From assembly GCA_903931945.1 (NCBI GenBank), contig CAIZEI010000062.1, positions 1 to 64,000 of the forward strand: a stretch of 64,000 nucleotides of DNA, read 5' to 3'. Below the pieces are notes generated by a model. It made no database searches. It saw only the letters and a list, made by a program, of their open reading frames with translations, and was not told the DNA's origin. Of the stretch, positions 17,590-25,114 are shown one piece after another. The DNA is from an uncultured Hyphomicrobiales bacterium. GTDB lineage: Bacteria; Pseudomonadota; Alphaproteobacteria; Rhizobiales; Beijerinckiaceae. Within the stretch, counting starts at the first letter, position 1. Each line of letters begins with the position of its first letter. Position numbers and translations under genes: made by a program.

Positions 17590-18552
17590 ATGTTCCGGTT
17601 CGTTGTCATTGCCTGTATTTTATGCGCCGGATGCATCTTGCCTGCGGCAGCCCAGTTCGGTGCGCAACCCGTCAAAATCGTGTTCCCCTTCGGCGCGGGC
17701 GGTTCAGGCGATGCTGTGACGCGTTTCATCGCGGAGCGAATCCAGGCCGAAACCGGACAGAATGTAGTCGTTGACGACCACCCCGGCGCCGGCGGAATGG
17801 TGGGTGTGCAATATGTCAAAAGCGCCCCTGCCGACGGGACAACGCTGCTGTTGACCCCTTTTACGCTGATGTCGATTTTTCCCGCGATCTATCCCGATCT
17901 GAAATACGATCCCGTCGCCGATTTTACGCCTGTGTCACAAATCGCCTCATTCGAGTTCTCGATTGTCGCCGGCAAGGACGCGCCCTTCAAAACGCTTGCG
18001 GAACTTGTCGCTTCCGTCAAACGCGATCCCGCACTCGGCAGTTTCGGCACGCCCGGAGCCGGGTCCCTGCCCCATTTCCTCGGCATTGCCTTTGCCCATG
18101 CGGCGGGCATCGATCTGCGCCACGTGCCCTATCGTGGCGCAGCGACGGCCCTGACGGACCTTGTCGCGGGGCAAATACCCCTCGCGGTCCTGCCGACGTC
18201 GGATTTACTCGAATATCAGAAGGCCGGCATGGTGCATATTCTGGCGACGCTGGGGGCGAAACAATCGCTCTATGTGCCCGAAGCCCCGACTGTGCGTCAG
18301 GCCGGCTATGATGTCGCCGGCGATGGCTGGTTTGCGCTTTATGCCCCGGCGGGTACGCCCGCCGCTGTTGTCAGCAGAATCAACGCGATTGTGAATGGTC
18401 TCGCCAAATCGGCGGAGTTTCGTGAAAAATTGACGAAGCTCGGACTTGAAGCCACGGGCACAACACCGCAGGAGCTGGGCACCTTGCAAAAAGAGGAATC
18501 GCTGAAATACGCGCCGCTGGTCAAGGCGTCCGGGTTCAAACCGACGGAATAG
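17590..18552 (+). CDS. classical Bug/TTT-family solute-binding protein
   Basis: A 320-residue receptor, the usual length for the family. ATG 17590 follows GAGAGG and opens a signal peptide (FVVIACILCAGCILPAAAQ). The mature start QPVKIVFPFGAGGSGDAVTR, then VVDDHPGAGGMVG and VPYRGAATALTDLVAGQIPL, are textbook Bug features, so this copy belongs to a different subfamily from the other five, which begin with FYxGK. It lies 90 bases before the second LLM gene on the same strand. Confidence 0.87.
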   Translation: MFRFVVIACILCAGCILPAAAQFGAQPVKIVFPFGAGGSGDAVTRFIAERIQAETGQNVVVDDHPGAGGMVGVQYVKSAPADGTTLLLTPFTLMSIFPAIYPDLKYDPVADFTPVSQIASFEFSIVAGKDAPFKTLAELVASVKRDPALGSFGTPGAGSLPHFLGIAFAHAAGIDLRHVPYRGAATALTDLVAGQIPLAVLPTSDLLEYQKAGMVHILATLGAKQSLYVPEAPTVRQAGYDVAGDGWFALYAPAGTPAAVVSRINAIVNGLAKSAEFREKLTKLGLEATGTTPQELGTLQKEESLKYAPLVKASGFKPTE

Positions 18553-18638
18553 GAAGGCGCCGCTGGCGCAATCGGGGATTGCGTTGAGTGATCGCCTGTC
18601 ACATCATTGCACTGCTTACACTGATCGAGGAAAACAAT

Positions 18639-19811
18639 ATGCAAGCCTGGTATTTCACCGAAATGCCCTATCCGCATCTCCCGCCCTTCGATGAAGTGTC
18701 GACGATCCGCGTCAGCCTGCCGAGTCGGCATTTCGACCCGAAAATTGGCGCCGATCTCTATAATCGCTACCTCGACGAACACATGATCGCCGACGATCTT
18801 GGCCTCAACATGATGGTCAATGAGCACCATCAGACCGCGACGTGCCTCGATGTTTGCGCGCCGCTGTCGTTGGCGATCCTTGCGCGCCAGACCAGCAAGG
18901 GCCGCATCTGCATTCTGGGCAATCCTATCGCCAACAGGGGCGACCCCATCCGCATCGCCGAGGAAATGGCGATGATCGATTGCATCTCGCGCGGTCGCCT
19001 CAATGCCGGCTTCGTGCGTGGCGTGCCCTATGAGGTTTTTGCCGCCAACACCAACCCCACAACCACCAATGAACGGCTGTGGGAAGGCGTCGATCTCTGC
19101 GTCAAGGCCTGGACGTCGCATGACGAGCCGTTCAATTTCGAGAGCGATTTCACCCGCCGCCGAACCGTGAACATCTGGCCCCGGCCCTATCAAACGCCCC
19201 ATCCCCCCGTCTGGGTGACGGGGTCGAGCGATGTTGAAGCGGTGCGCAAGGCGGCGATGCGCGGTTTTGTATTCGCTACGTTTCTGCAACCCTACACGCA
19301 GGTGCGCAAACTGTTTGACGCCTATCGCGAGAGCTATCGCGCCAATGGCCAGCCAGGCGGCGGCGGGCTCGCCTTCATGCCCCTCCTCTACGTGGCCGAT
19401 AACGAGAGGGATGCCGAGGATGGCGCGCGCGAATTGACCTGGTATCTGAAAGCCAAGGTCGAACCGCAATATCGCAATCCCCCGGGCTATGTCCCGGTTG
19501 CCTCAAATGTCGCGGCGCTTCGGGCGGGGGCCAATCCGCGTGCGCGCACCGCCGACAGTCTGCGCTCTGTGTCGCTGGAAGAGCAGCGCGAGCTCGGCGT
19601 CGTCATGTATGGAACGCCGGATCAGGTCGTGGCGCAGATCAAACGCAACCATGAGCGGGTCGGCGGCTTCGATCACCTCCTGATGATGATGCAGGCGGGC
19701 TTCCTCGACCATAGGCGCACGGTCGCAAATATGAGTCTCTTTGCTAAGGAGGTTTATCCGCAAATCCGCGATCTCAACGGCTTTCAGCCCGGCGCGATGG
19801 CGGCGGAATAA
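18639..19811 (+). CDS. LLM-class flavin-dependent oxidoreductase (bacterial luciferase-like)
   Basis: A 390-residue TIM-barrel flavoprotein; ATG 18639 follows GAGGA. MVNEHHQTATCLDV and LAEEMAMIDCISRGRLNAGFVRG-type segments (IAEEMAMIDCISRGRLNAG, residues about 108-126) are hallmarks of luciferase-like monooxygenases. It belongs to another branch than the NtaA-type enzyme at 9515. Such enzymes hydroxylate or cleave substrates with reduced flavin and O2, sometimes using F420 instead. No reductase is adjacent. It follows a Bug receptor, which fits uptake followed by oxidation. Confidence 0.83.
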   Translation: MQAWYFTEMPYPHLPPFDEVSTIRVSLPSRHFDPKIGADLYNRYLDEHMIADDLGLNMMVNEHHQTATCLDVCAPLSLAILARQTSKGRICILGNPIANRGDPIRIAEEMAMIDCISRGRLNAGFVRGVPYEVFAANTNPTTTNERLWEGVDLCVKAWTSHDEPFNFESDFTRRRTVNIWPRPYQTPHPPVWVTGSSDVEAVRKAAMRGFVFATFLQPYTQVRKLFDAYRESYRANGQPGGGGLAFMPLLYVADNERDAEDGARELTWYLKAKVEPQYRNPPGYVPVASNVAALRAGANPRARTADSLRSVSLEEQRELGVVMYGTPDQVVAQIKRNHERVGGFDHLLMMMQAGFLDHRRTVANMSLFAKEVYPQIRDLNGFQPGAMAAE

Positions 19812-19895
19812 GCAAGTTTTCGTGTTGCACATACGCTTTTCATGCTATCGCGTCGGTTCCTGCCAGTCCCGGAAATGTTGTGAACTGAAAGCGAA

Positions 19896-20684
19896 ATGAG
19901 AAACGAGGCTCCCGATCCATTCGAGATATCGATCAAAGCCTGGCGCGAGCTGCCTGAACTGATGCAGGCGCTGCCCGTGGCGTTCATTGCTGTCGTCCTT
20001 GTGATGATCCCGCTGGAATATCTACGAATTCTGACCGGGTTTGACGGCTTTGCCCTACCGCATCCAAAGGAGGCGGCCGAAATCAGTCTGTTTTACACCT
20101 TCGCCAAATGCCTGCTCGGGACGCCATTTGTGATCGCGATTTACCGGCGGATCTTGCTGGGCGAACAGAAGCGGACGTGGCTGACGGTCGCAGCAATGCG
20201 ACGCACGCTGTGGTTCTTTATCTGCATTTTTCTGGCGATTCTTGCGCCCGAAATCTGGTTGCCAGTCGCGATACTGGCGCGCGGCGGCGTGCTGCCAGGC
20301 GAACTCTATTACTGGGCGACGATCGTCGGCATGAATCTGGGTTTCGTGTTCTACGTCACAACCCTGTTTCTGTTTCCGGCGATTGCCGTTGATTCGACAG
20401 GCGCAAAATGGCGGGCGGCCATTCATGACGCCGTCGTGACATGGGCGGTGACCGGGCCAGCGCTGCTGCTCACGATTCTGCCTGGCGTTTTGCTCGATCC
20501 GCTGAAAGCCGCGCTCATCGATCCCATGGCCTCGCGCACAACGCGTCTGGGCATGGCGATCGTCAACTCCATCGAGACCAATCTGCTCGCCGCCGCCATT
20601 GCGGTGATGGCCTGCTATCTCTACCGCTTCCATGCCGACCGTTCGCGCGGCGCGGCGGTCGGGGATGCGGCGCAAGCGGGGTAA
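19896..20684 (+). CDS. polytopic inner-membrane protein, unknown
   Basis: A 262-residue protein with about six hydrophobic helices: near residues 28-48, 70-90, 105-130, 145-165, 175-200 and 228-246. The N-terminus is short and charged with no signal peptide. No transporter signature was recognised, and it does not resemble TctA (much longer) or TctB (about 150 residues with four helices). The gene sits between the second LLM gene and the convergent MetE-like gene. Its role is unknown; it should not be assumed to be the missing permease. Confidence 0.65.
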   Translation: MRNEAPDPFEISIKAWRELPELMQALPVAFIAVVLVMIPLEYLRILTGFDGFALPHPKEAAEISLFYTFAKCLLGTPFVIAIYRRILLGEQKRTWLTVAAMRRTLWFFICIFLAILAPEIWLPVAILARGGVLPGELYYWATIVGMNLGFVFYVTTLFLFPAIAVDSTGAKWRAAIHDAVVTWAVTGPALLLTILPGVLLDPLKAALIDPMASRTTRLGMAIVNSIETNLLAAAIAVMACYLYRFHADRSRGAAVGDAAQAG

Positions 20685-20711
20685 GCGGAGGCGGACCGCC
20701 CTCCGATCGAA

Positions 20712-21830
20712 TCACGCGTCGCCCCAGATTTCCTTTGCTGTCTCGACAATCAACGCGAGCTTTTCCTTCTCGCGCTCGACTGTCATCGTCTCGCCGCCGA
20801 TGCCGCTGGAAAAGCCGCACTGCGGGCTGAGCGCAAGCTGGTCGAGCGAGGTGTATTTCGTCGCTTCCTCAACGCGGCGCTTGATCGCGTCCCTGGTCTC
20901 CATGACCGAGCTTTTGGTCGTGACCAGACCGATGACGGCGGTCTTGCCCTTGGGCAGGAAACGCAGCGGCTCGAACCCGCCCGCGCGTGCGCTGTCATAT
21001 TCGAGGAAATAGCCGGTGACGTTGATTTCGTTGAACAGCAATTCCGCGACCGGCTCATAGCCGCCTTCAGCGACCCAGGCGCCGGCAAAATTGCCGCGGC
21101 AAAGATGCATGCAGACCGTCATGTCCGCCGGCAGCCCGGTGATGGAATCGTTCAGGAGCTTTGCATAGGTTTTCGGCAAGGTCTGCGGGTCTTCGCCGAG
21201 CCGGGTCACATCGTTGCGCAAGGCGGGGTCGCAGAGATAGGCGAAATTGACTTCGTCGATCTGCACATAGCGCAGGCCATTGGCGGCAAGATCCGCAATT
21301 TCAGCGCGATAGACGCCGGAGAGGTCGTGGTAGAATTCCGCCATATCCGGGTAGGCCTTCAGGTCGATGGCTTCGCGTCCACCGCGAAAATGCAGAATCG
21401 TCGGCGAAGGCAGTGTAACCTTCGGCGTCGCTTTGGCGATCGATTTCAAAAATTTGAAATCATCGACGAATATCGGCTCGCTGCGCGAGACCTTGCCGAG
21501 CACGGCCATCGAGGGCGGAGTGTGTTCGCGCGTGCCGGCCGCAGAATGGAATTTCACCGAAAGTTTTGGCGGCATCACGCCGACATTCCTGATTTTCAGC
21601 AGAAAGTCGCTCTGCCATGATTTTCGATTGTATTCGCCATCGGTGACAACCTTCAGGCCGAGGTCTTCCTGCATCTTGACGACATCGCGGATGGCGGCGT
21701 GCTGGATATCGAGCAGTTCAGCCCGTGTCATTGTCCCCGCCAATGCAGCCTCGCGCGCCTTGATGAGATTGTCCGGGCGGATCAGGCTGCCAACGTGGTC
21801 GGCGCGAAACGGCGGTTTACGTGCGGACAT
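20712..21830 (-). CDS. MetE-like (UROD/MetE superfamily) zinc methyltransferase
   Basis: A 372-residue protein matching only the C-terminal barrel of cobalamin-independent methionine synthase. Start 21830 follows GAGGAGA. The opening FRADHVGSLIRP and zinc ligands H242 and C244 (CMHLCRGN) plus C338 (SPQCGFSSG) correspond to the HMC and DCG motifs of MetE, so thiol-activating zinc chemistry is expected. Short relatives include methionine synthase II-type enzymes and epoxyalkane:coenzyme M transferase. It is divergent from a paralogue at 22025. A catabolic methyl or alkyl transfer role is inference. Confidence 0.83.
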   Translation of the reverse strand: MSARKPPFRADHVGSLIRPDNLIKAREAALAGTMTRAELLDIQHAAIRDVVKMQEDLGLKVVTDGEYNRKSWQSDFLLKIRNVGVMPPKLSVKFHSAAGTREHTPPSMAVLGKVSRSEPIFVDDFKFLKSIAKATPKVTLPSPTILHFRGGREAIDLKAYPDMAEFYHDLSGVYRAEIADLAANGLRYVQIDEVNFAYLCDPALRNDVTRLGEDPQTLPKTYAKLLNDSITGLPADMTVCMHLCRGNFAGAWVAEGGYEPVAELLFNEINVTGYFLEYDSARAGGFEPLRFLPKGKTAVIGLVTTKSSVMETRDAIKRRVEEATKYTSLDQLALSPQCGFSSGIGGETMTVEREKEKLALIVETAKEIWGDA

Positions 21831-22024
21831 GGGGGTCTCCTCAAGGTTCGATTTGCAGCGCGTCATAGCCGATTGACCGTGGACGCGAAAGCCATGGGCG
21901 CCAAAAAAGGCATATGGGACAAGGCCCACCGGCATGGTGGGGCAAAACCACGATGCTTTGCCGATCGTTTGCTCCCGCGTCGGCGCCATGCTAGGCGAGC
22001 CTGTCTCCCGAACTGGAAAAAGCC

Positions 22025-23191
22025 ATGAAGCGTAGTGAAAATCGCATCCTAACCACCCATGTCGGCAGCCTGATCCGTCCGCCTGACCTTCAGGAATTCA
22101 TCAAGGCGCGCCAGAGCGGCGGGACCTATGACAAGGCGGCCTATGCCGCATGCCTGAAAAAGAGCGTCGACGATGTTGTGCGCCGGCAGAAAGAGGCTGG
22201 CGTCGATATTCCCAGCGATGGTGAATTCGGCAAGGCGATCAGCTGGTCGCAATATGCGCTGACGCGGCTTTCGGGCTTCGAGCGACGTCCGATCGTCGCT
22301 GGCGCCAATCCTTTTGCCGCTGGCGCCGATCGAGCCCGCTTCGCCGCTTTCTATGCTGAAATGGACGCCAACGATCCGCCGAACACCAATATGGAGTCTG
22401 TCTGCATCGGGCCGATCAAATACACCGGCCATGCCGAGCTCCAGATGGACATCGATCATTTCAAGGCGGCCTTGCAGCATTCGCCCGCTGAAGAAGCCTT
22501 CCTGCCGGTCGCCGCCGTTTCCAGCGTCATTCCTGACCGCAAAAATGATTTCTACAAGACAATGGAAGATTGCAATGTCGCCATCGCCGAGGCCATGCGT
22601 GACGAATACAGGCAGATTGTGGACGCCGGACTGCTTGTGCAACTGGACGACGCCCGCGCCGCCGTCACGTGGGATCGCATGTCGCCAACATCTTCCTTCC
22701 CCGACTATTTGAAATGGCTGGCGCGGCAGGTCGAAATCATCAACCATTCGCTTGAGGGCATCCCCGAGGATCGCGTGCGCTATCACGTCTGCTGGGGTTC
22801 GTGGCCAGGTCCGCACACGACCGATGTGGCGTTCAGGGACATCGCCGAACTCGTCCTCAGGATCAAAGCCGGGGCATTCGTGATCGAGGGCGCGAACCCC
22901 CGCCATGAGCACGAATGGAAGGTCTGGAAGGATATCAAATTGCCAGCAGGAAAGGTGCTGATCCCCGGAGTCATCAGCCACGCCACGAACATTGTCGAGC
23001 ATCCAGAACTCGTGGCCGAACGTATCGCGCGCTACGCTGGCCTTGTGGGCCGCGAGAATGTGATTGCCGGCACAGATTGCGGCTTTGCGCAGGGGCCGCT
23101 GCTGCGCCGCGTTCACCCCACGATCATGTGGGCGAAATTTGAGGCTCTGGCGGAAGGCGCACGCATCGCCAGCAAGCAATTGTGGGGGTGA
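22025..23191 (+). CDS. MetE-like zinc methyltransferase, second paralogue
   Basis: A 388-residue relative of the gene at 20712, beginning ILTTHVGSLIRP. Zinc ligands H254 and C256 (YHVCWGSW) and C352 (GTDCGFAQG) are intact. It is longer in the region about residues 85-150 and distinct enough to suggest a different substrate. No N-terminal folate-binding half exists, so normal methionine synthesis from methyl-tetrahydrofolate is unlikely. The two genes diverge from a 194-base spacer that could hold a shared control region. A terminator-like hairpin follows the stop. Confidence 0.83.
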   Translation: MKRSENRILTTHVGSLIRPPDLQEFIKARQSGGTYDKAAYAACLKKSVDDVVRRQKEAGVDIPSDGEFGKAISWSQYALTRLSGFERRPIVAGANPFAAGADRARFAAFYAEMDANDPPNTNMESVCIGPIKYTGHAELQMDIDHFKAALQHSPAEEAFLPVAAVSSVIPDRKNDFYKTMEDCNVAIAEAMRDEYRQIVDAGLLVQLDDARAAVTWDRMSPTSSFPDYLKWLARQVEIINHSLEGIPEDRVRYHVCWGSWPGPHTTDVAFRDIAELVLRIKAGAFVIEGANPRHEHEWKVWKDIKLPAGKVLIPGVISHATNIVEHPELVAERIARYAGLVGRENVIAGTDCGFAQGPLLRRVHPTIMWAKFEALAEGARIASKQLWG

Positions 23192-23210
23192 GTCCCATTC
23201 GCAATTGCGC

Positions 23211-23240
23211 GCCGGAATCCCATCCGGCAGGCTTTTGTTT
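23211..23240 (+). terminator. probable Rho-independent terminator after the MetE-like gene
   Basis: A six-base-pair stem GCCGGA/TCCGGC (23211-23216, 23223-23228) with a six-base loop is followed by AGGCTTTTGTTT. It begins about 20 bases after the stop at 23191. The stem is short but GC-rich and the T run is interrupted, so efficiency is uncertain. Confidence 0.5.
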
Positions 23241-23370
23241 GCTGTTCGTTAATGCTGAAATAATTGCAATTCAGGGGGTTCTTGACTCTTGTGCGCCGGC
23301 GTTTTCACGCGTCATATTGATGTGAATTGAGGGTGATTCGTTTTGCGAATCGCCTGCGCCTGGGGGCAGT

Positions 23371-23769
23371 ATGTTCGCGGATGATCTGGCGACGGCGCGG
23401 CGCGACCTGGCGGACTGGAGCCAGCCTGTCATCGTGGATTATTTGCAAGAACTCTATGCGCGTTTGCTGGGACCAAGCCATCAGAGCTTGCGCGTTCTTG
23501 GGATTTCGCATGGGCGCACGTGGCGCATCCTGATTCTCGGCGATCTTGAAAAACTGGCGCCCGCGCGGCGCGAAATCGTAGGTATTTCAAGGCTGGCCGG
23601 CTTGAAGACACAGCATGTCGAACAGATTGATCAGGCCATGCTTGCGGAATTGATGGATATTATCGTCGCCCGGTTTCATCGCTCGCCGGCGCAGGCGAGC
23701 CTCTACGGGCGAATCCTGCTCAGCGCCGCCTCGCGTCTGGCGGCGGCAGGCTCGACGGTCGCCGCCTGA
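23371..23769 (+). CDS. conserved-looking hypothetical protein, soluble, helical
   Basis: A 132-residue protein starting at ATG 23371 behind GGGGGCAG. It is largely helical by composition, with DLADWSQPVIVDYLQELYARLLG near the start and AMLAELMDIIVARFHRSP later; no membrane segment, signal peptide or known motif was recognised. A hairpin with a nine-base stem lies at 23332-23354 in the leader. Codon use matches neighbouring genes. It could be a small sensory or adaptor domain, but no function is claimed. Confidence 0.55.
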   Translation: MFADDLATARRDLADWSQPVIVDYLQELYARLLGPSHQSLRVLGISHGRTWRILILGDLEKLAPARREIVGISRLAGLKTQHVEQIDQAMLAELMDIIVARFHRSPAQASLYGRILLSAASRLAAAGSTVAA

Positions 23770-23897
23770 CGTTGCGCCTTTTTCAAGCGAAGCTTGAAAC
23801 GGTTCGCGTGCAGAAAGCGCGTCGGCGTCGATCCGCCGCTGCTCCGGCAATGAGGCATTCATCGAGAGAATTGATATAAGCTCGCCGGCGCAGGCGA
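23681..23897 (+). repeat. 18-bp direct repeat pair (23681-23698 and 23880-23897)
   Basis: GCTCGCCGGCGCAGGCGA occurs exactly at 23681-23698 (inside the hypothetical gene) and at 23880-23897 (in the spacer before the helicase). Each unit is itself able to fold (CTCGCC with GGCGAG in the first copy). Such small palindromic repeats are common in high-GC genomes and may be dispersed elements. Confidence 0.6.
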
Positions 23898-23927
23898 ATC
23901 AACGCCGGTGGAACGCCCGGAACCCGG

Positions 23928-25016
23928 ATGGATTGGTCACCCCAGCAGGATCAGGCCTTGCGCGCTGTGCGTGACTGGCTAAAGCAACGCCGTCCGCAGG
24001 TGTTCCGCCTGTTTGGCTATGCCGGCGCCGGCAAGACCACGCTCGCCCGGCACATTGCCGATGGCGTCAAGGGCGACGTGCTGTTCGGCGCCTATACGGG
24101 CAAGGCGGCGCTGGTGATGCGCGCGCGCGGTTGCGATGAGGCCCGCACGATTCACAGCATGATCTATCGTCCGAAGGATGTCGAAAGCGAGGAGCCAACT
24201 TTCGTTCTCAATGACGATTGCGCCGCAGCTTCGGCGGCGCTGATTATTATAGACGAATGTTCGATGGTGGATGAGGAACTCGGGCGCGATCTTCTCTCCT
24301 TTGGACGTCCCGTGCTGGTGCTGGGCGATCCCGCGCAATTGCCGCCGGTCAAGGGCGGCGGTTTTTTCACCGAGGCCGAGCCCGATGTCATGCTGACAGA
24401 CGTGCACCGCCAGGCCGCAGATAACCCCATCATTCATATGTCAATGATCGTGCGCGAGGGCGGCAGGCTGGAACCCGGCGTCTATGGCGAAAGCCGCATC
24501 ATTCTGAAACGCGATATCGACGCGGTCGCCGTGACGCAGGCCGACCAGACCCTCGTCGGCCTCAACCGCACGCGCCGCAATTATAACCGTCGAATGCGCG
24601 AGCTGTTTGGCCACACTGATCCCCTTCCAGAGGCTCAGGACCGGCTGGTGTGTCTGCGCAACGACCGCAAAAGAGGTCTGCTCAACGGCGGTCTCTGGAC
24701 GGTGAAAAAGCGCATGGCCGACCGCAAGGGCAAGATGCGGCTCAGCGTTGTCCCCGAGGACGATCCTGGCCGAAAGGCGCTGACCGTCAACGTGCTGCCG
24801 GATTTCTTCACCAGCGAGGAGGAAATCCCCTTCGCCCTGCGCCGCACCTCGGATGAGTTTGACTATGGTTACGCGCTGACCGTGCATAAATCGCAGGGCT
24901 CGCAATGGGACGATATCGTCCTGTTCGATGAAAGCGGCGCTTTTCGCGAGCACCGCCATCGCTGGCTCTACACCGGCATTACCCGCGCAGCCAAACGGAT
25001 CACGATTGTGATGTGA
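23928..25016 (+). CDS. ATP-dependent DNA helicase, RecD2/Dda-like (superfamily 1)
   Basis: A 362-residue compact SF1B helicase. Walker A is FGYAGAGKTT (residues 29-38), Walker B IIIDECSMVD, motif III VLGDPAQLPPV, and motif V TVHKSQGSQWDDIVLF with LYTGITRAAKR (motif VI) near the end. Length and layout resemble phage T4 Dda and the short RecD2 proteins rather than RecBCD RecD. It would unwind DNA 5' to 3' in repair or replication restart. No phage genes surround it. The UvrD_C_2-like C-terminal part is complete. Confidence 0.85.
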   Translation: MDWSPQQDQALRAVRDWLKQRRPQVFRLFGYAGAGKTTLARHIADGVKGDVLFGAYTGKAALVMRARGCDEARTIHSMIYRPKDVESEEPTFVLNDDCAAASAALIIIDECSMVDEELGRDLLSFGRPVLVLGDPAQLPPVKGGGFFTEAEPDVMLTDVHRQAADNPIIHMSMIVREGGRLEPGVYGESRIILKRDIDAVAVTQADQTLVGLNRTRRNYNRRMRELFGHTDPLPEAQDRLVCLRNDRKRGLLNGGLWTVKKRMADRKGKMRLSVVPEDDPGRKALTVNVLPDFFTSEEEIPFALRRTSDEFDYGYALTVHKSQGSQWDDIVLFDESGAFREHRHRWLYTGITRAAKRITIVM

Positions 25017-25114
25017 GGACCACAGTCTGATTTGGGAGTTGATATCCCGGTTGTTTCCGTCCCTGCGTTGCTTCACAATAGAGGCAATCCACCAGCACAA
25101 CGGGACGGCGTTTC

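Noticed and set aside
19896-20684. missing TctA/TctB permease for the Bug receptors
   Set aside because: The 262-residue membrane protein is far shorter than TctA and unlike TctB, and no family motif is visible.
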